Below are positions 46,569-58,582 of a stretch of 64,000 nucleotides of DNA, in pieces (position 1 is the stretch's first letter; each line of letters begins with the position of its first letter). The notes under the pieces are model-generated. The model was not told the origin of the DNA. It ran no database searches and saw only the letters and a list, made by a program, of their open reading frames with translations. Location of the stretch: NCBI GenBank assembly GCA_023101725.1, contig JALJCO010003029.1:1-64000 (forward strand), read 5' to 3'. A program made the translations under genes and the position numbers. The DNA comes from Atherinomorus stipes. Lineage: Eukaryota; Chordata; Actinopteri; Atheriniformes; Atherinidae.

Positions 46569-46796
46569 CACCTCCAGCCTGACTGTCTCCTGTGACCAGG
46601 TCAAGAAACAACTAGAAAAACTGAACCGGAACAAGGCTGCAGGTCCAGATGGTGTCAGTCCCAGAGTTCTCAAGACCTGCTCAGAACAACTATGTCCGGT
46701 TCTCCAGCACCTTTTAACACCAGCCTGAGACAGAACAGAGTTCCTGTGCTGTGGAAAACATCCTGTCTTGTTCCTGTCCCTAAAAACCACAACCAG

Positions 46797-46888
46797 CTGA
46801 ACCAAATGACTACAGACCAGAACCAGAACCAGGACCAGAACCAGATGACTACAGACCAGGACCAGAACCAGATGACTACAGACCAGTT
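46797..46888 (+). repeat. Minisatellite in the RT DYRP motif
   Basis: ATGACTACAGACCAG occurs three times, separated by GACCAGAACCAG blocks. The word spells the conserved N-D-Y-R-P motif of LINE reverse transcriptases in one frame, and NQMTTDQ in the frame that is open here. Confidence 0.85.
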
Positions 46889-47764
46889 TCCCTGACATCT
46901 CACATCATGAAAGTCCTGGAGAGACTCTTACTGGCTCACCTCAACAAGCAAGTGAACACCTTTCAGGACCCATTACAGTTCGCATATCGTAATGGGCTTG
47001 GGGTTGAAGACGCCATCATCTTCCTGCTTCAGAGAGCCCACTCTTATCTGGACCAGTCAGGCAGCACTTTGAGGGTCATGTTCTTTGATTTTTCAAGTGC
47101 CTTTATTACTATTCAGCCTGCTTTGCTATGTCAGAAGCTCCATAACTTCCAGGTGGATCCTCCACAACCACCTGGATTTACGACTACCTAACAAACAGAA
47201 AACAGTTTGTGAGACTGAAAGGTTGTGTGTCTGAGATGGTGGTCAGCAGCACTGGAGCACCACAAGGAACTGTACTCTCACCATTCCTCTTTACACTGTA
47301 CACCTCAGACTTCCAGTACAACTCTGAGTCCTGTCATCTGCAGAAATACTCTGATGACTCTGCAGTTGTGGGGTGTATCAGTGATGGACAAGAAGCCGAG
47401 TACAGGGAACTGGTCAGTCAGTTTGTGAAATGGTGCAGTAACAATCAGCTCATCTTAAATACCAGCAAGACTAAAGAGATGATTGTTGACTTCAGGAGGA
47501 GCAAGAATAAGCAGCATAGTCCTGTCTACATCCTGGAAGAGGAGGTGGAGGTGGTGGAGAACTACAAATACCTGGAGTTCAGCTGGACAACAGACTCGAT
47601 TGGAAATGCAACACTGACTACATCTACAAGAAAGATCTGAGCAGACTCTACTTCTTAAGGAAGCTGAGATCATTCAACGTCTGCACCAAGATGTTGCAGA
47701 TCTTCTACAAGTCTGTTGTGGAAAGTGCAATTAGCTTTGCAGCATCTGCTGGGGAAGCAGCATC

Positions 47765-47812
47765 AGAACCAGGACCAGAACCAGAACCAGGACCAGGACC
47801 AGAACTAGAGAC
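47765..47812 (+). repeat. (CAGAACCAGGAC)n expansion
   Basis: AGAACCAGGACCAGAACCAG type repeats interrupt the C-terminal part of the LINE frame. Confidence 0.85.
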
Positions 47813-48175
47813 TTGAAGAAACTAAACAAGCTGATCAAGAAAGCTGGTTCTGTGCTGGGGATAACTCTGGAGCCGCTGGAGCTGATCGTTCAAAAAAGAA
47901 TGCTGCACAAGCTGATGAAGATGATGGAGGACACTTCCCATCCTCTCCACAACACGGTGAAGAATCAACAGAGTGTGTTCAGTGGGAGGCTGCGTCAAGT
48001 TCGCTGTAGGACGGAGAGATACAGGAATTCATTCCTGCCAGCAGCATCACCCTGAAGAACAAGACTAACTGACTTTTTTGTTTATTTAAAAAAAAAAAAA
48101 AAGTGAGCTTTTACAATACTGAATTTCCCTTCGGGGATGAATAAAGTATATTTCATTTCATTTCATAAACATATA

Positions 48176-48235
48176 CAGTATATATATATATATATATGCA
48201 TATATACACAGTATATATATACATACACACTATTT
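48176..48235. repeat. (TA)n-rich tract after the LINE tail
   Basis: Interrupted TATATATA and TACACACA runs. Confidence 0.85.
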
Positions 48236-48884
48236 TTTGTGATTTGCCATTAGTGGACATCAGGTCTTTTTTCAAAAAAGAGAAAAGCTCAGTTGAGAGA
48301 AAACAACTGAAGACAATTTTACAATGATATATGGCATATATCTTTGGATAATACTACTTTGCTCTGGTTGATGTATGAGTGAAGGACAAAAAGAGAGAGA
48401 TCGTAGTAAGAAAGAAAAATGCCAGCATGAGCATTTTAGAGCACACGTACCCTAGTTTGTTCACTTTCTTTTGAAGTTGAGGTTAAATGATGTCATGTTT
48501 AAATACTGTACATATAACAATAATAAAAACACTTTAGCTGGTGATATTGTGGTTTCAGCGCACCACACTATGCAGATATGACCTTTAACCTGTTTTAACT
48601 CAGAACAATGGTACAAATAACCTTACGATTGTGTGGAATATAGTGGTGTGTCAGTTTTTACAATAATATTTTTTGTGGCTCTGGTTGATCTTTGTGTGTT
48701 CGTACAAAAAGTAGAAGATAAAAGCAAGAAGGAGAACAACACAGGGGTGGAACAAGAACCAGGTTTAAAAAAGTAGAAGAAGAAGATGATTATATTTTAG
48801 GACACATTTACTTTGGGTGAAGTAGAATTTTTAAAAACAGTTTTTCTTTATATTTTTGGTTAAATTTATGAATATATCTCTGAC
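48236..48884. other. No gene seen
   Basis: AT-rich spacer between the LINE and the 41-bp satellite. Confidence 0.5.
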
Positions 48885-51800
48885 CGAGTCCTGGTTTAGT
48901 CCTGGTTATAGCTGGTTTTGTAAATGCTGTCCTGAATGAGTCCTGGTTAGAACTGGTTTTGTAAATGCTGTCCTGAATGAGTCCTGGTTATTGCTGGTTT
49001 TGTAAATACTGTCCTGAATGAGTCCTGGTTAGAACTGGTTTTGTAAATGCTGTCCTGAATGAGTCCTGGTTAGAACTGGTTTTGTAAATTCTGTCCTGAA
49101 TGAGTCCTGGTTAGAACTGGTTTTGTAAATGCTGTCCTAAATGAGTCGTGGTTAGAACTGGTTTTGTAAATGCTGTCCTGAATGAGTCCTGGTTAGAACT
49201 GGTTTTGTAAATGCTGTCCTGAATGAGTCCTGGTTAGAACTGGTTTTGTAAATGCTGTCCTAAATGAGTCCTGGTTAGAAATGGTTTTGTAAATGCTGTC
49301 CTGAATGAGTCCTGGTTAGAACTGGTTTTGTAAATGCTGTCCTAAATGAGTCCTGGTTAGAACTGGTTTTGTAAATGCTGTCCTGAATGAGTCCTGGTTA
49401 GAACTGGTTTTGTAAATACTGTCCTGAATGAGTCCTGGTTAGAACTGGTTTTGTAAATACTGTCCTGAATGAGTCCTGTTAGAACTGGTTTTGTAAATGC
49501 TGTCCTGAATGAGTCCTGGTTAGAACTGGTTTTGTAAATGCTGTCCTGAATGAGTCCTGGTTAGAACTGGTTTTGTAAATACTGTCCTGAATGAGTCCTG
49601 GTTAGAACTGGTTTTGTAAATACTGTCCTGAATGAGTCCTGGTTAGAACTGGTTTTGTAAATACTGTCCTGAATGAGTCCTGGTTAGAACTGGTTTTGTA
49701 AATGCTGTCCTGAATGAGTCCTGGTTAGAACTGGTTTTGTAAATGCTGTCCTGAATGAGTCCTGGTTAGAACTGGTTTTGTAAATACTGTCCTGAATGAG
49801 TCCTGGTTAGAACTGGTTTTGTAAATACTGTCCTGAATGAGTCCTGGTTAGAACTGGTTTTGTAAATGCTGTCCTGAATGAGTCCTGGTTAGAACTGGTT
49901 TTGTAAATACTGTCCTGAATGAGTCCTGGTTATAGCTGGCTTTGTAAATGCTGTCCTGAATGAGTCCTGGTTATAGCTGGTTTTGTAAATGCTGTCCTGA
50001 ATGAGTCCTGGTTAGAACTGGTTTTGTAAATGCTGTCCTGAATGAGTCCTGGTTATAGCTGGTTTTGTAAATGCTGTCCTGAATGAGTCCTGGTTAGAAC
50101 TGGTTTTGTAAATGCTGTCCTGAATGAGTCCTGGTTAGAACTGGTTTTGTAAATGCTGTCCTGAATGAGTCCTGGTTAGAACTGGTTTTGTAAATGCTGT
50201 CCTGAATGAGTCCTGGTTAGAACTGGTTTTGTAAATGCTGTCCTGAATGAGTCCTGGTTAGAACTGGTTTTGTAAATGCTGTCCTGAATGAGTCCTGGTT
50301 AGAACTGGTTTTGTAAATTCTGTCCTGAATGAGTCCTGGTTTATAACTGGTTCTGTGAATTCTGCTCAGTGAGTCCTGGTTAGAACTGGTTTTGTAAATG
50401 CTGTCCTGAATGAGTCCTGGTTATAGCTGGTTTTGTAAATGCTGTCCTGAATAAGTCCTGGTTAGAACTGGTTTTGTAAATTCTGTCCTGAATGAGTCCT
50501 GGTTATAGCTGGTTTTGTAAATGCTGTCCTGAATGAGTCCTGGTTATAGCTGGTTTTGTAAATGCTGTCCTGAATGAGTCCTGGTTAGAACTGGTTTTGT
50601 AAATGCTGTCCTGAATGAGTCCTGGTTATAGCTGGTTTTGTAAATGCTGTCCTGAATGAGTCCTGGTTATTGCTGGTTTTGTAAATACTGTCCTGAATGA
50701 GTCCTGGTTAGAACTGGTTTTGTAAATGCTGTCCTGAATGAGTCCTGGTTAGAACTGGTTTTGTAAATTCTGTCCTGAATGAGTCCTGGTTAGAACTGGT
50801 TTTGTAAATGCTGTCCTGAATGAGTCCTGGTTAGAACTGGTTTTGTAAATGCTGTCCTGAATGAGTCCTGGTTAGAACTGGTTTTGTAAATGCTGTCCTG
50901 AATGAGTCCTGGTTAGAACTGGTTTTGTAAATGCTGTCCTGAATGAGTCCTGGTTAGAACTGGTTTTGTAAATTCTGTCCTGAATGAGTCCTGGTTAGAA
51001 CTGGTTTTGTAAATGCTGTCCTGAATGAGTCCTGGTTAGAACTGGTTTTGTAAATGCTGTCCTGAATGAGTCCTGGTTAGAACTGGTTTTGTAAATACTG
51101 TCCTGAATGAGTCCTGTTAGAACTGGTTTTGTAAATGCTGTCCTGAATGAGTCCTGGTTAGAACTGGTTTTGTAAATGCTGTCCTGAATGAGTCCTGGTT
51201 AGAACTGGTTTTGTAAATACTGTCCTGAATGAGTCCTGGTTAGAACTGGTTTTGTAAATACTGTCCTGAATGAGTCCTGGTTAGAACTGGTTTTGTAAAT
51301 GCTGTCCTGAATGAGTCCTGGTTATAGCTGGTTTTGTAAATGCTGTCCTGAATGAGTCCTGGTTAGAACTGGTTTTGTAAATGCTGTCCTGAATGAGTCC
51401 TGGTTAGAACTGGTTTTGTAAATACTGTCCTGAATGAGTCCTGGTTATAGCTGGTTTTGTAAATACTGTCCTGAATGAGTCCTGGTTAGAACTGGTTTTG
51501 TAAATGCTGTCCTGAATGAGTCCTGGTTAGAACTGGTTTTGTAAATACTGTCCTGAATGAGTCCTGGTTATAGCTGTCTTTGTAAATGCTGTCCTGAATG
51601 AGTCCTGGTTATAGCTGGTTTTGTAAATGCTGTCCTGAATGAGTCCTGGTTAGAACTGGTTTTGTAAATGCTGTCCTGAATGAGTCCTGGTTATAGCTGG
51701 TTTTGTAAATGCTGTCCTGAATGAGTCCTGGTTAGAACTGGTTTTGTAAATGCTGTCCTGAATGAGTCCTGGTTAGAACTGGTTTTGTAAATGCTGTCCT

Positions 51801-53540
51801 GAATGAGTCCTGGTTAGAACTGGTTTTGTAAATGCTGTCCTGAATGAGTCCTGGTTAGAACTGGTTTTGTAAATGCTGTCCTGAATGAGTCCTGGTTAGA
51901 ACTGGTTTTGTAAATGCTGTCCTGAATGAGTCCTGGTTAGAACTGGTTTTGTAAATGCTGTCCTGAATGAGTCCTGGTTAGAACTGGTTTTGTAAATTCT
52001 GTCCTGAATGAGTCCTGGTTTATAACTGGTTCTGTGAATTCTGCTCAGTGAGTCCTGGTTAGAACTGGTTTTGTAAATGCTGTCCTGAATGAGTCCTGGT
52101 TATAGCTGGTTTTGTAAATGCTGTCCTGAATAAGTCCTGGTTAGAACTGGTTTTGTAAATTCTGTCCTGAATGAGTCCTGGTTATAGCTGGTTTTGTAAA
52201 TACTGTCCTGAATGAGTCCTGGTTAGAACTGGTTTTGTAAATGCTGTCCTGAATGAGTCCTGGTTAGAACTGGTTTTGTAAATGCTGTCCTGAATGAGTC
52301 CTGGTTAGAACTGGTTTTGTAAATGCTGTCCTGAATGAGTCCTGGTTATAGCTGGTTTTGTAAATGCTGTCCTGAATGAGTCCTGGTTAGAACTGGTTTT
52401 GTAAATGCTGTCCTGAATGAGTCCTGGTTAGAACTGGTTTTGTAAATGCTGTCCTGAATGAGTCCTGGTTAGAACTGGTTTTGTAAATGCTGTCCTGAAT
52501 GAGTCCTGGTTATAACTGGTTTTGTAAATGCTGTCCTGAATGAGTCCTGGTTATAGCTGGTTTTGTAAATGCTGTCCTGAATGAGTCCTGGTTAGAACTG
52601 GTTTTGTAAATGCTGTCCTGAATGAGTCCTGGTTATAGCTGGTTTTGTAAATGCTGTCCTGAATGAGTCCTGGTTAGAACTGGTTTTGTAAATGCTGTCC
52701 TGAATGAGTCCTGGTTAGAACTGGTTTTGTAAATGCTGTCCTGAATGAGTCCTGGTTAGAACTGGTTTTGTAAATGCTGTCCTGAATGAGTCCTGGTTAG
52801 AACTGGTTTTGTAAATGCTGTCCTGAATGAGTCCTGGTTATAGCTGGTTTTGTAAATGCTGTCCTGAATGAGTCCTGGTTAGAACTGGTTTTGTAAATGC
52901 TGTCCTGAATGAGTCCTGGTTATAGCTGGTTTTGTAAATGCTGTCCTGAATGAGTCCTGGTTATAGCTGGTTTTGTAAATGCTGTCCTGAATGAGTCCTG
53001 GTTAGAACTGGTTTTGTAAATGCTGTCCTGAATGAGTCCTGGTTAGAACTGGTTTTGTAAATGCTGTCCTGAATGAGTCCTGGTTAGAACTGGTTTTGTA
53101 AATGCTGTCCTGAATGAGTCCTGGTTAGAACTGGTTTTGTAAATGCTGTCCTGAATGAGTCCTGGTTAGAACTGGTTTTGTAAATGCTGTCCTGAATGAG
53201 TCCTGGTTATAGCTGGTTTTGTAAATGCTGTCCTGAATGAGTCCTGGTTAGAACTGGTTTGTAAATGCTGTCCTGAATGAGTCCTGGTTAGAACTGGTTT
53301 TGTAAATGCTGTCCTGAATGAGTCCTGGTTAGAACTGGTTTTGTAAATGCTGTCCTGAATGAGTCCTGGTTAGAACTGGTTTTGTAAATGCTGTCCTGAA
53401 TGAGTCCTGGTTATAACTGGTTTTGTAAATGCTGTCCTGAATGAGTCCTGGTTATAGCTGGTTTTGTAAATTCTGTCCTTAATGAGTCCTGGTTTAGAAC
53501 TGGTTCTGTGAATTCTGCTCAGTGAGTCCTGGTTTGGTTG
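48885..53540. repeat. 41-bp satellite, about 113 units, 4.65 kb
   Basis: The consensus unit GAGTCCTGGTTAGAACTGGT plus TTTGTAAATGCTGTCCTGAAT varies at a few sites: AGAAC/ATAGC and ATGC/ATAC/ATTC. There is no CpG in the consensus. Odd units (CTGTGAATTCTGCTCAGTGAG) occur at about 50350, 52030 and at the right end (53508). Stops occur in every frame. Rare variants recur at 1638-1680 bp spacing, showing an internal block duplication. Confidence 0.98.
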
Positions 53541-53628
53541 TGAGCTATGTGGTATTGTTCTTTGAGTAAGATGTGTGACACCAAGACTGAGTTTTAACTT
53601 TAATGTTTCCTTTTTTTGTTATACTTGT
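53541..53628. other. No gene seen
   Basis: Short flank between the satellite and a SINE. Confidence 0.4.
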
Positions 53629-53832
53629 AGGATTCCGAGGGGAAATCAGGGCTCTGCATTTAACCATCTCTGTACATTAGTATCAGAGAGCAGGGGGCTG
53701 CTACTTAAAGCGCCCGGGAAGCAGTTGGTGGGGTTAAGGACCTTGCTCAGGGTTCCACAGTGGTCCACCTAGGAGTCGTGTCGGGGACTCGAACCCTGGT
53801 CCTCCACGCCAAAGCCAACGACGCTACCACAA
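53629..53832 (-). mobile_element. tRNA-derived SINE, reverse orientation
   Basis: On the minus strand, a head with B box GGGTTCGAGTCC (53785-53796) is followed by GAGCAAGGTCCTTAACCCCA and GGTTAAATGCAGAGCCCTGA, typical of fish tRNA-headed SINE bodies. The A box is degenerate. No tail repeat is obvious. Confidence 0.65.
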
Positions 53833-54527
53833 TACATTAAAATGAAAACATAATGTAGTGTTATGATTATTAAAGAACATGGGCAGGACACCCTAAACGT
53901 TGGGTAGATAAAGGTAAATACTGAATTTTTGGTACCACACCAGTAGATTAAATTCTTATTACTTTTTTGGTGTACTGGATCATCCTTGTAACAATGAATC
54001 TTTTTATGGGCTAAGCCCCTGATGATGACAAAGTCTATCTCTGCCCCTGCTTCCCACTACCTAAACATCGGCTCCTGGCTCTCAAAACCAACTCTTTGCT
54101 GGACCAGAGTGAAGAACTGTTTCATGGAGCTTGTGCTGCCTGCATCACTGCTTCGGGCTCAATAATCACTTGTCATTTCCGCAAAAAGAAAATAAAAGTT
54201 TGTATTCTTACCTGCTGCCCGCTAACACCAGAGAAAAATATAATCTACAGCATATTTACCCGCAAAATGCAGGTAAAATGTCCCGCTGCAGGAGAGACAG
54301 GACTCTGCTTTGAGCAGAGGGAGACGAGCTGCTGCTACCAACGCAGATACGTAGCAGATCAGAATAGAGGAAAGACAGGTAGAGAAGTCGTCTGTGTGCT
54401 GTGGGGGTGTAGGGGGGTACGAATTTTACAACAGAGAAAGGATGCCACGAGGGGGAGCCCCGAGATGAACTTACTGAGTTCTGCTTTGAAATAAATGCAT
54501 TTGAAAGTGAACTAAATCAAATCACAC
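53833..54527. other. No gene seen
   Basis: The 132-codon plus frame at 54096 (cysteine-rich by chance) shows no domain. Confidence 0.45.
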
Positions 54528-54535
54528 CTTTAATT

Positions 54536-54978
54536 TAGGGATGCACTGAAAATTCGGCCGCTGAAGGTTTAGGTCGAAAATGACCCAGGAGTGCATTTTC
54601 GGTTTTCGGACTAAAGACATAAATCACCAAAAAAACTTGTCATGACACGGCAAACAGCGCATCCAGCGCACGACTTCTGCACTTTGTGTTTTTCATGTGA
54701 GAACATACAGTATCTAATTTCACAGTCTTTCAGCAGCCGGTCAGTTATCAGCCTGGATATTATTATTTGTTTTAATAGTCCAACAGAGAAAAATGTAAAA
54801 GGCATTATGTAATGTACACAAGAGTGGGGTCAAGCTAAATATTTTATTGAGCATTGCTGTAATGTCAGTGGTAAATAATACTTGACGTACAGTGATAACT
54901 TCTTTCGGTTTTCGGCCTTGGTTTGCTCATTTTTTGTTTTTGGTTTCGGTCAAGAATTTTCATTTTGGCTCATCCCTA
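54536..54978. mobile_element. hAT MITE (TAGGGATG), exact 8-bp duplication
   Basis: The ends TAGGGATGCACTGAAAATTC and inverse TAGGGATGAGCCAAAATG. CTTTAATT is duplicated exactly at 54528-54535 and 54979-54986. TTCGGTTTTCGG repeats are subterminal. 443 bp. Confidence 0.95.
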
Positions 54979-54986
54979 CTTTAATT

Positions 54987-55512
54987 GTCATCCTTGATCA
55001 AGAGTAATAACTTTAATGTTTTGATGGTATAATGGAATTTTCTGTCATGTTTGTAAATGTTACTGCACTGAAGCTTGATTTGAAGAAAATCGTGAATCGA
55101 ATCGAAATTGCAATATCTGCCAGAAAAATCAGATGAGCAGCACAAGTGAAACAGAAGTGGATGGATAGAAGGAAGGAGGGACGGAGGGATAGAAAGACAG
55201 ACATTTTTGTCTGTTCTGGCTTATACAGCTAGTGAATAATTAATTTGCCAGCAAAACTCTTTTCTCTGTTATTTTTGTTGTTTCATAGAAGTAAACAGCT
55301 GTTCAGATGTTGGAGGCGTCACTAAAGTAAAAAAATATTTGCATCAAAGTCACTTTTCTACTTGAATCACATCGCTGCATAAAAAGCTGGTTTTCTCAGC
55401 TTTTTGGTCAACAGCACGCATTTTTGCCTCAACTAGCCCATGTTCTACTGTAGATTACTGAGGAACGGAAAAAGCTAGAAACAAATAGGTTTTTTCTGAT
55501 AAAAGAAGGAGA
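54987..55512. mobile_element. Host sequence of a further old transposon
   Basis: The part before 55520 continues after 56832 (AAGCTTTCCTTTGG...) and ends near TGGCAGTCAATGAGTTAAG at 56939, a word shared inverted with 44826. This suggests one older element spanning the hAT insertion. Also contains GAAGGAGGGACGG purine repeats near 55170. Confidence 0.35.
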
Positions 55513-55915
55513 GTCTAAGCTAGGGCTGTGCGATTCTGGGAAAAATCTGAATCACGATTTTTTTGCTTAAAGTTAAGATTACAATTCTCTGATACAATTT
55601 TTTTCCCCAAAAAATTTTTATTGCACAAATAAACAAAACAACCTGTTCAAAGGTAGTTCAAAATGAAGCATGTGTTTGCACAAGAGCTTTGCTGGAGCAC
55701 TTCTTTGGCAGATGCATAGTTGTAGTTCTTCACCATTGGTTAGGGGGTGGGGATGCAACAGCAGTGCTGCATTTGAGGGCGCTTGAAAAAAATCCGTAAA
55801 GAATGGAAACTTATTTGTGATAAGCTCATGATTAAAAATGTTTCAGAATTGTTGTGGATAGAAATGAGATTGCATGTATATGTGAATTGAGATCACAATC
55901 TTTTAACGATTAATT

Positions 55916-56809
55916 GACCTATGGCTAAGCCACGCCCCCTCCACTCACTCGGACAAACAAACATTCGGTGACAGGCGCTATGTGACATTTCGGGAGATGA
56001 CAGCTGTCAACACAGACAACAGACGCGTGATCAGACAGAGTGATCATGACAAGATAAATTTAAAAACATAAAAACAATACAAACAAACAAAAAGAAATTG
56101 TTCAGAAGTCTTAAACTGGGAGTAGAAATCAGCCTGTGAATCTCTGAATGTGACTCGTGTCGCTCCCTCAGTTTCTTGCACAAACTGCTGCACGGCTGCT
56201 GTTGTTGTGCCAAAAAGTGATCATCTGACAAAAACTGATCAAACAGCCACGGAAGCGGAGCAGTCTGGCTGCAGCTTGGAAGCCAGAGGCGTGTCGTTAT
56301 CGACGTTACTACACCACACCTGTACTACACGACAGCGTCTTATGTACCGTTACCACGTACCAAAACTAGCATGTTTAGCTAGCGTTAGCCAACTTAAACT
56401 AACGTTAGGGAAGGTAACTTCATATTTCTTTCAAGCAAAGTGACAACATGTTGCCTCGAATACGATGTTGCCTTACCTTAGAACAGATGTAGGCATCCTT
56501 GTTCATTTTATCCACGTTCAGTTGATGTTGTGGTCTGCCGCATAACTTTGGCTTGATGTGACTTGGTAAAAGGCAAAAAAAATACGCCCTGTCACCCAGC
56601 CTCTCAGGATACCTAGTATCGGAGTTGCATGTACCCCATGCACACGTTTGACCATTTTAAACTAAAAAGAACACATAAAAACGAACAAAAACGGACTAAC
56701 TTCAATGCATTTCAATGGACGTTCAAGCAGAGAATGTCCGAGTGTATGGGAAAGCTGTGCGCACTGTGATTGGCTCATCGCGTTTGGGGGCGTGGTTTAG
56801 CCATAGGTC
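55916..56809 (-). mobile_element. THAP-bearing DNA transposon nested in the hAT element
   Basis: The ends GACCTATGGCTAAGCCACGC and inverse GACCTATGGCTAAACCACGC differ at one base in 20. AATT flanks both sides (55912-55915, 56810-56813), either a 4-bp target duplication or part of the inverted repeat. On the minus strand it begins near its end with a broken THAP exon, so it derives from a P/ISL2EU/Kolobok-type transposon. 894 bp. Non-autonomous now. Confidence 0.85.
56477..56655 (-). pseudogene. Broken THAP zinc-finger exon with splice donor
   Basis: THAP domains are C2CH zinc fingers that bind DNA; several cut-and-paste transposases start with one. Reading from ATG at 56655 on the minus strand, and allowing frameshifts, one sees CAWGTCNSDTRYPERL (first zinc pair C-x4-C), then a YFF/PFTKSHQAK region, then a piece with GRPQHQLNVDK and MNKDAYICSK. 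The last piece fits the C-terminal half of the domain, where Cys of ICSK is the third ligand. A GTAAGG donor follows at once (56476-56471), where the final His would be added by the next exon. At least three frame changes break the exon. No downstream transposase exon was seen. Confidence 0.75.
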
Positions 56810-56832
56810 AATTGTGCAGCCCTAGTCTAAGC

Positions 56833-57048
56833 TTTCCTTTGGTACATTCAGTTTTTGCATAGTACACAATATTTTCTCCAAAAATCAGTGAAAATGCTTA
56901 AAAATCCTGGCACTATGGAGCGCTCTGCTCAGAAAACGTTGGCAGTCAATGAGTTAAGTGTCCAACAAACGATCCTGTCCCCTTAAAATCCAAGACAAAT
57001 AAGCATTTACTGAGATGCCTGCCAACAGCATGGACAATAGATATCTAT
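56833..57048. other. Flank of the hAT insertion, no gene
   Basis: Continuation of the older element described at 54987, ending around 56960, then a short unique stretch. Confidence 0.35.
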
Positions 57049-57552
57049 TAGGGCTGGATGATAAAGAAAAAAGATTATCGATAAAAAAAATCTGTATCGA
57101 TCGATATCAATATTTATTAATAAAAAAAAATTTTTTAAAAAGCCATTATCAAATTAAAAGCTATTTTAGGTGCAGCCCTGGCCATTTAAGCTTTTGCTGA
57201 ATGACCTACTCATAAAGTTCACACTAAGGCCGTTTTCAGACTTGCATTGCGGAACATGAGCAGTAAAGTTCATCTGCTCTTTAGACAGACTCGTCTTTTC
57301 AAAAATCCTTGTGGACTTATCGCGTCCCAGGTGCTTTCAGACATCAGGAGATGTTGTGGAAAAGTCAGCACAGCCCCGCTCTCCTCAACTCTGTCCGGAA
57401 CATTTTCTTATGCATTCAGCCAAAATGATGTGCTGCAACATTTCCACTCTTGTGACATGTAGACCAGCCAGTACATGTCCGCTACATCTCCGAGGTAAAA
57501 GACCGGTTCGCATGTCTGAATGCAAACGTTATAAAGGAGCCTCTGAAGCCGT

Positions 57553-58574
57553 TAGGGATGGGAATCGAGAACCGGTTCTTTACAAGAACCGGTTCTCTGT
57601 TGTTCGATTCCATGGAATCGTTCATCTGCCTGCCTATCGATTCCTCTTATCGGTTCCGTAAATGTCGGACGCATTTGCGTGCTGACGTCACGTACGCGTC
57701 TCCAACATGGCGTCGCGGCGAACGTGCTCCAAAGTTTGGTTGAATTTCATGAAAAAAAATACGATATAAGCGCGAGTTACACGTTGATCACATCAGAGGG
57801 AGGAAACACCTTCAACTTTTGGCCACCCAGCAGTTAGTCTGTCGGAATATAAAGCCTTTCGTACGTTGCTAAGCAACCGTGGTGGCGCTCGTGGGTGTGA
57901 GCCTCAGCTCAGCACGCCTTCTGTCTGCAACGTCGCAGGTAACGTAAAACTCCCGTTCACTGTAATACTGTTAGAGATTATTCATAAAATATTGCGCTAT
58001 GTCTTAACCTTTAGTCTTTAGTTTATCTTGAACATGTTTAAAGGAAAGCAGCAGCATCTTCTGTGTCAGGTGTGTACTGCTGTGTACTATGTACTACTGT
58101 GTACTGCTCAGTGTACTGCTCTGTAAATTATAACAAAATATCTGACAAATGAAACGAAACACACACATAAACATATTCATACATATTTACACACATAATA
58201 ATAATAATTTAATTCAACATGTTCAAAAGGAGTAAAAAGAAGTCTAACTTATTTAATCCGTTCCCTTTAAGTCCTAAAAGATCTCGTATTCTTCATCAAA
58301 AGGTAAACATGCTATTTTTCCTGCACAGAAATTGTTTCTGTACAGAAGTTGATCACTGCAGTCGTATTTTATGAGTTGTTTTTTAACTGAAGTCAACTTT
58401 AAGATGAAGTTGAAAGCAAAATGGTGATGCATATTCTAAACGGAAAGAATAACTGCAACCAAAGCCGTTCATACTGTATTTAATCATTCAATGAGAATCG
58501 ATAAGGAACCGAATCGAAACGTGGTATCGATAGTGGAATCGGAATCGCTAAATTCTTAACGATTCCCATCCCTA
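57553..58574. mobile_element. hAT element (TAGGGATGGGAATCG), exact 8-bp duplication
   Basis: The ends TAGGGATGGGAATCGAGAAC and inverse TAGGGATGGGAATCGTTAAG. GAAGCCGT is duplicated exactly at 57545-57552 and 58575-58582. Subterminal GAACCGGTTC palindromes. 1022 bp; the interior holds CpG-rich sequence near 57660-57720 but no transposase remnant was recognised. Confidence 0.96.
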
Positions 58575-58582
58575 GAAGCCGT

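Larger units (their letters stand above)
46324..48166 (+). pseudogene. Dead Rex1/CR1-L2-type LINE reverse transcriptase
   Basis: 5'-truncated non-LTR retrotransposon. Pieces in shifting frames: 46324-46728 (KLNRNKAAGPDGVSPRVLK, start of the RT domain), 46692-46895 (VPVLWKTSCLVPVPK), 46907-47191 (LQFAYRNGLGVEDAI, MFFDFSSAF), 47209-47640 (GAPQGTVLSPFLFTLYTSDF; YSDD catalytic box; SKTKEMIVDFRRS), then RLYFLRKLRSFNV and 47813-48055 (KLIKKAGSVLG). The order and the QG(T)VLSPFLFTLYT/YSDD/FRR set fit the CR1-L2/Rex1 group. The endonuclease domain is missing. Several frameshifts and two internal minisatellite expansions make it non-functional. The 3' end CCCTTCGGGGATGAATAAAG followed by (TTTCA)3 at 48151-48166 is the expected tail. 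Confidence 0.9.
55521..56824. mobile_element. hAT element (TAGGGCTGTGCGATT), exact 8-bp duplication
   Basis: The ends TAGGGCTGTGCGATTCTGG and inverse TAGGGCTGCACAATTGACC. GTCTAAGC is duplicated exactly at 55513-55520 and 56825-56832. About two thirds of its length is a second element (55916-56809). Confidence 0.95.
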
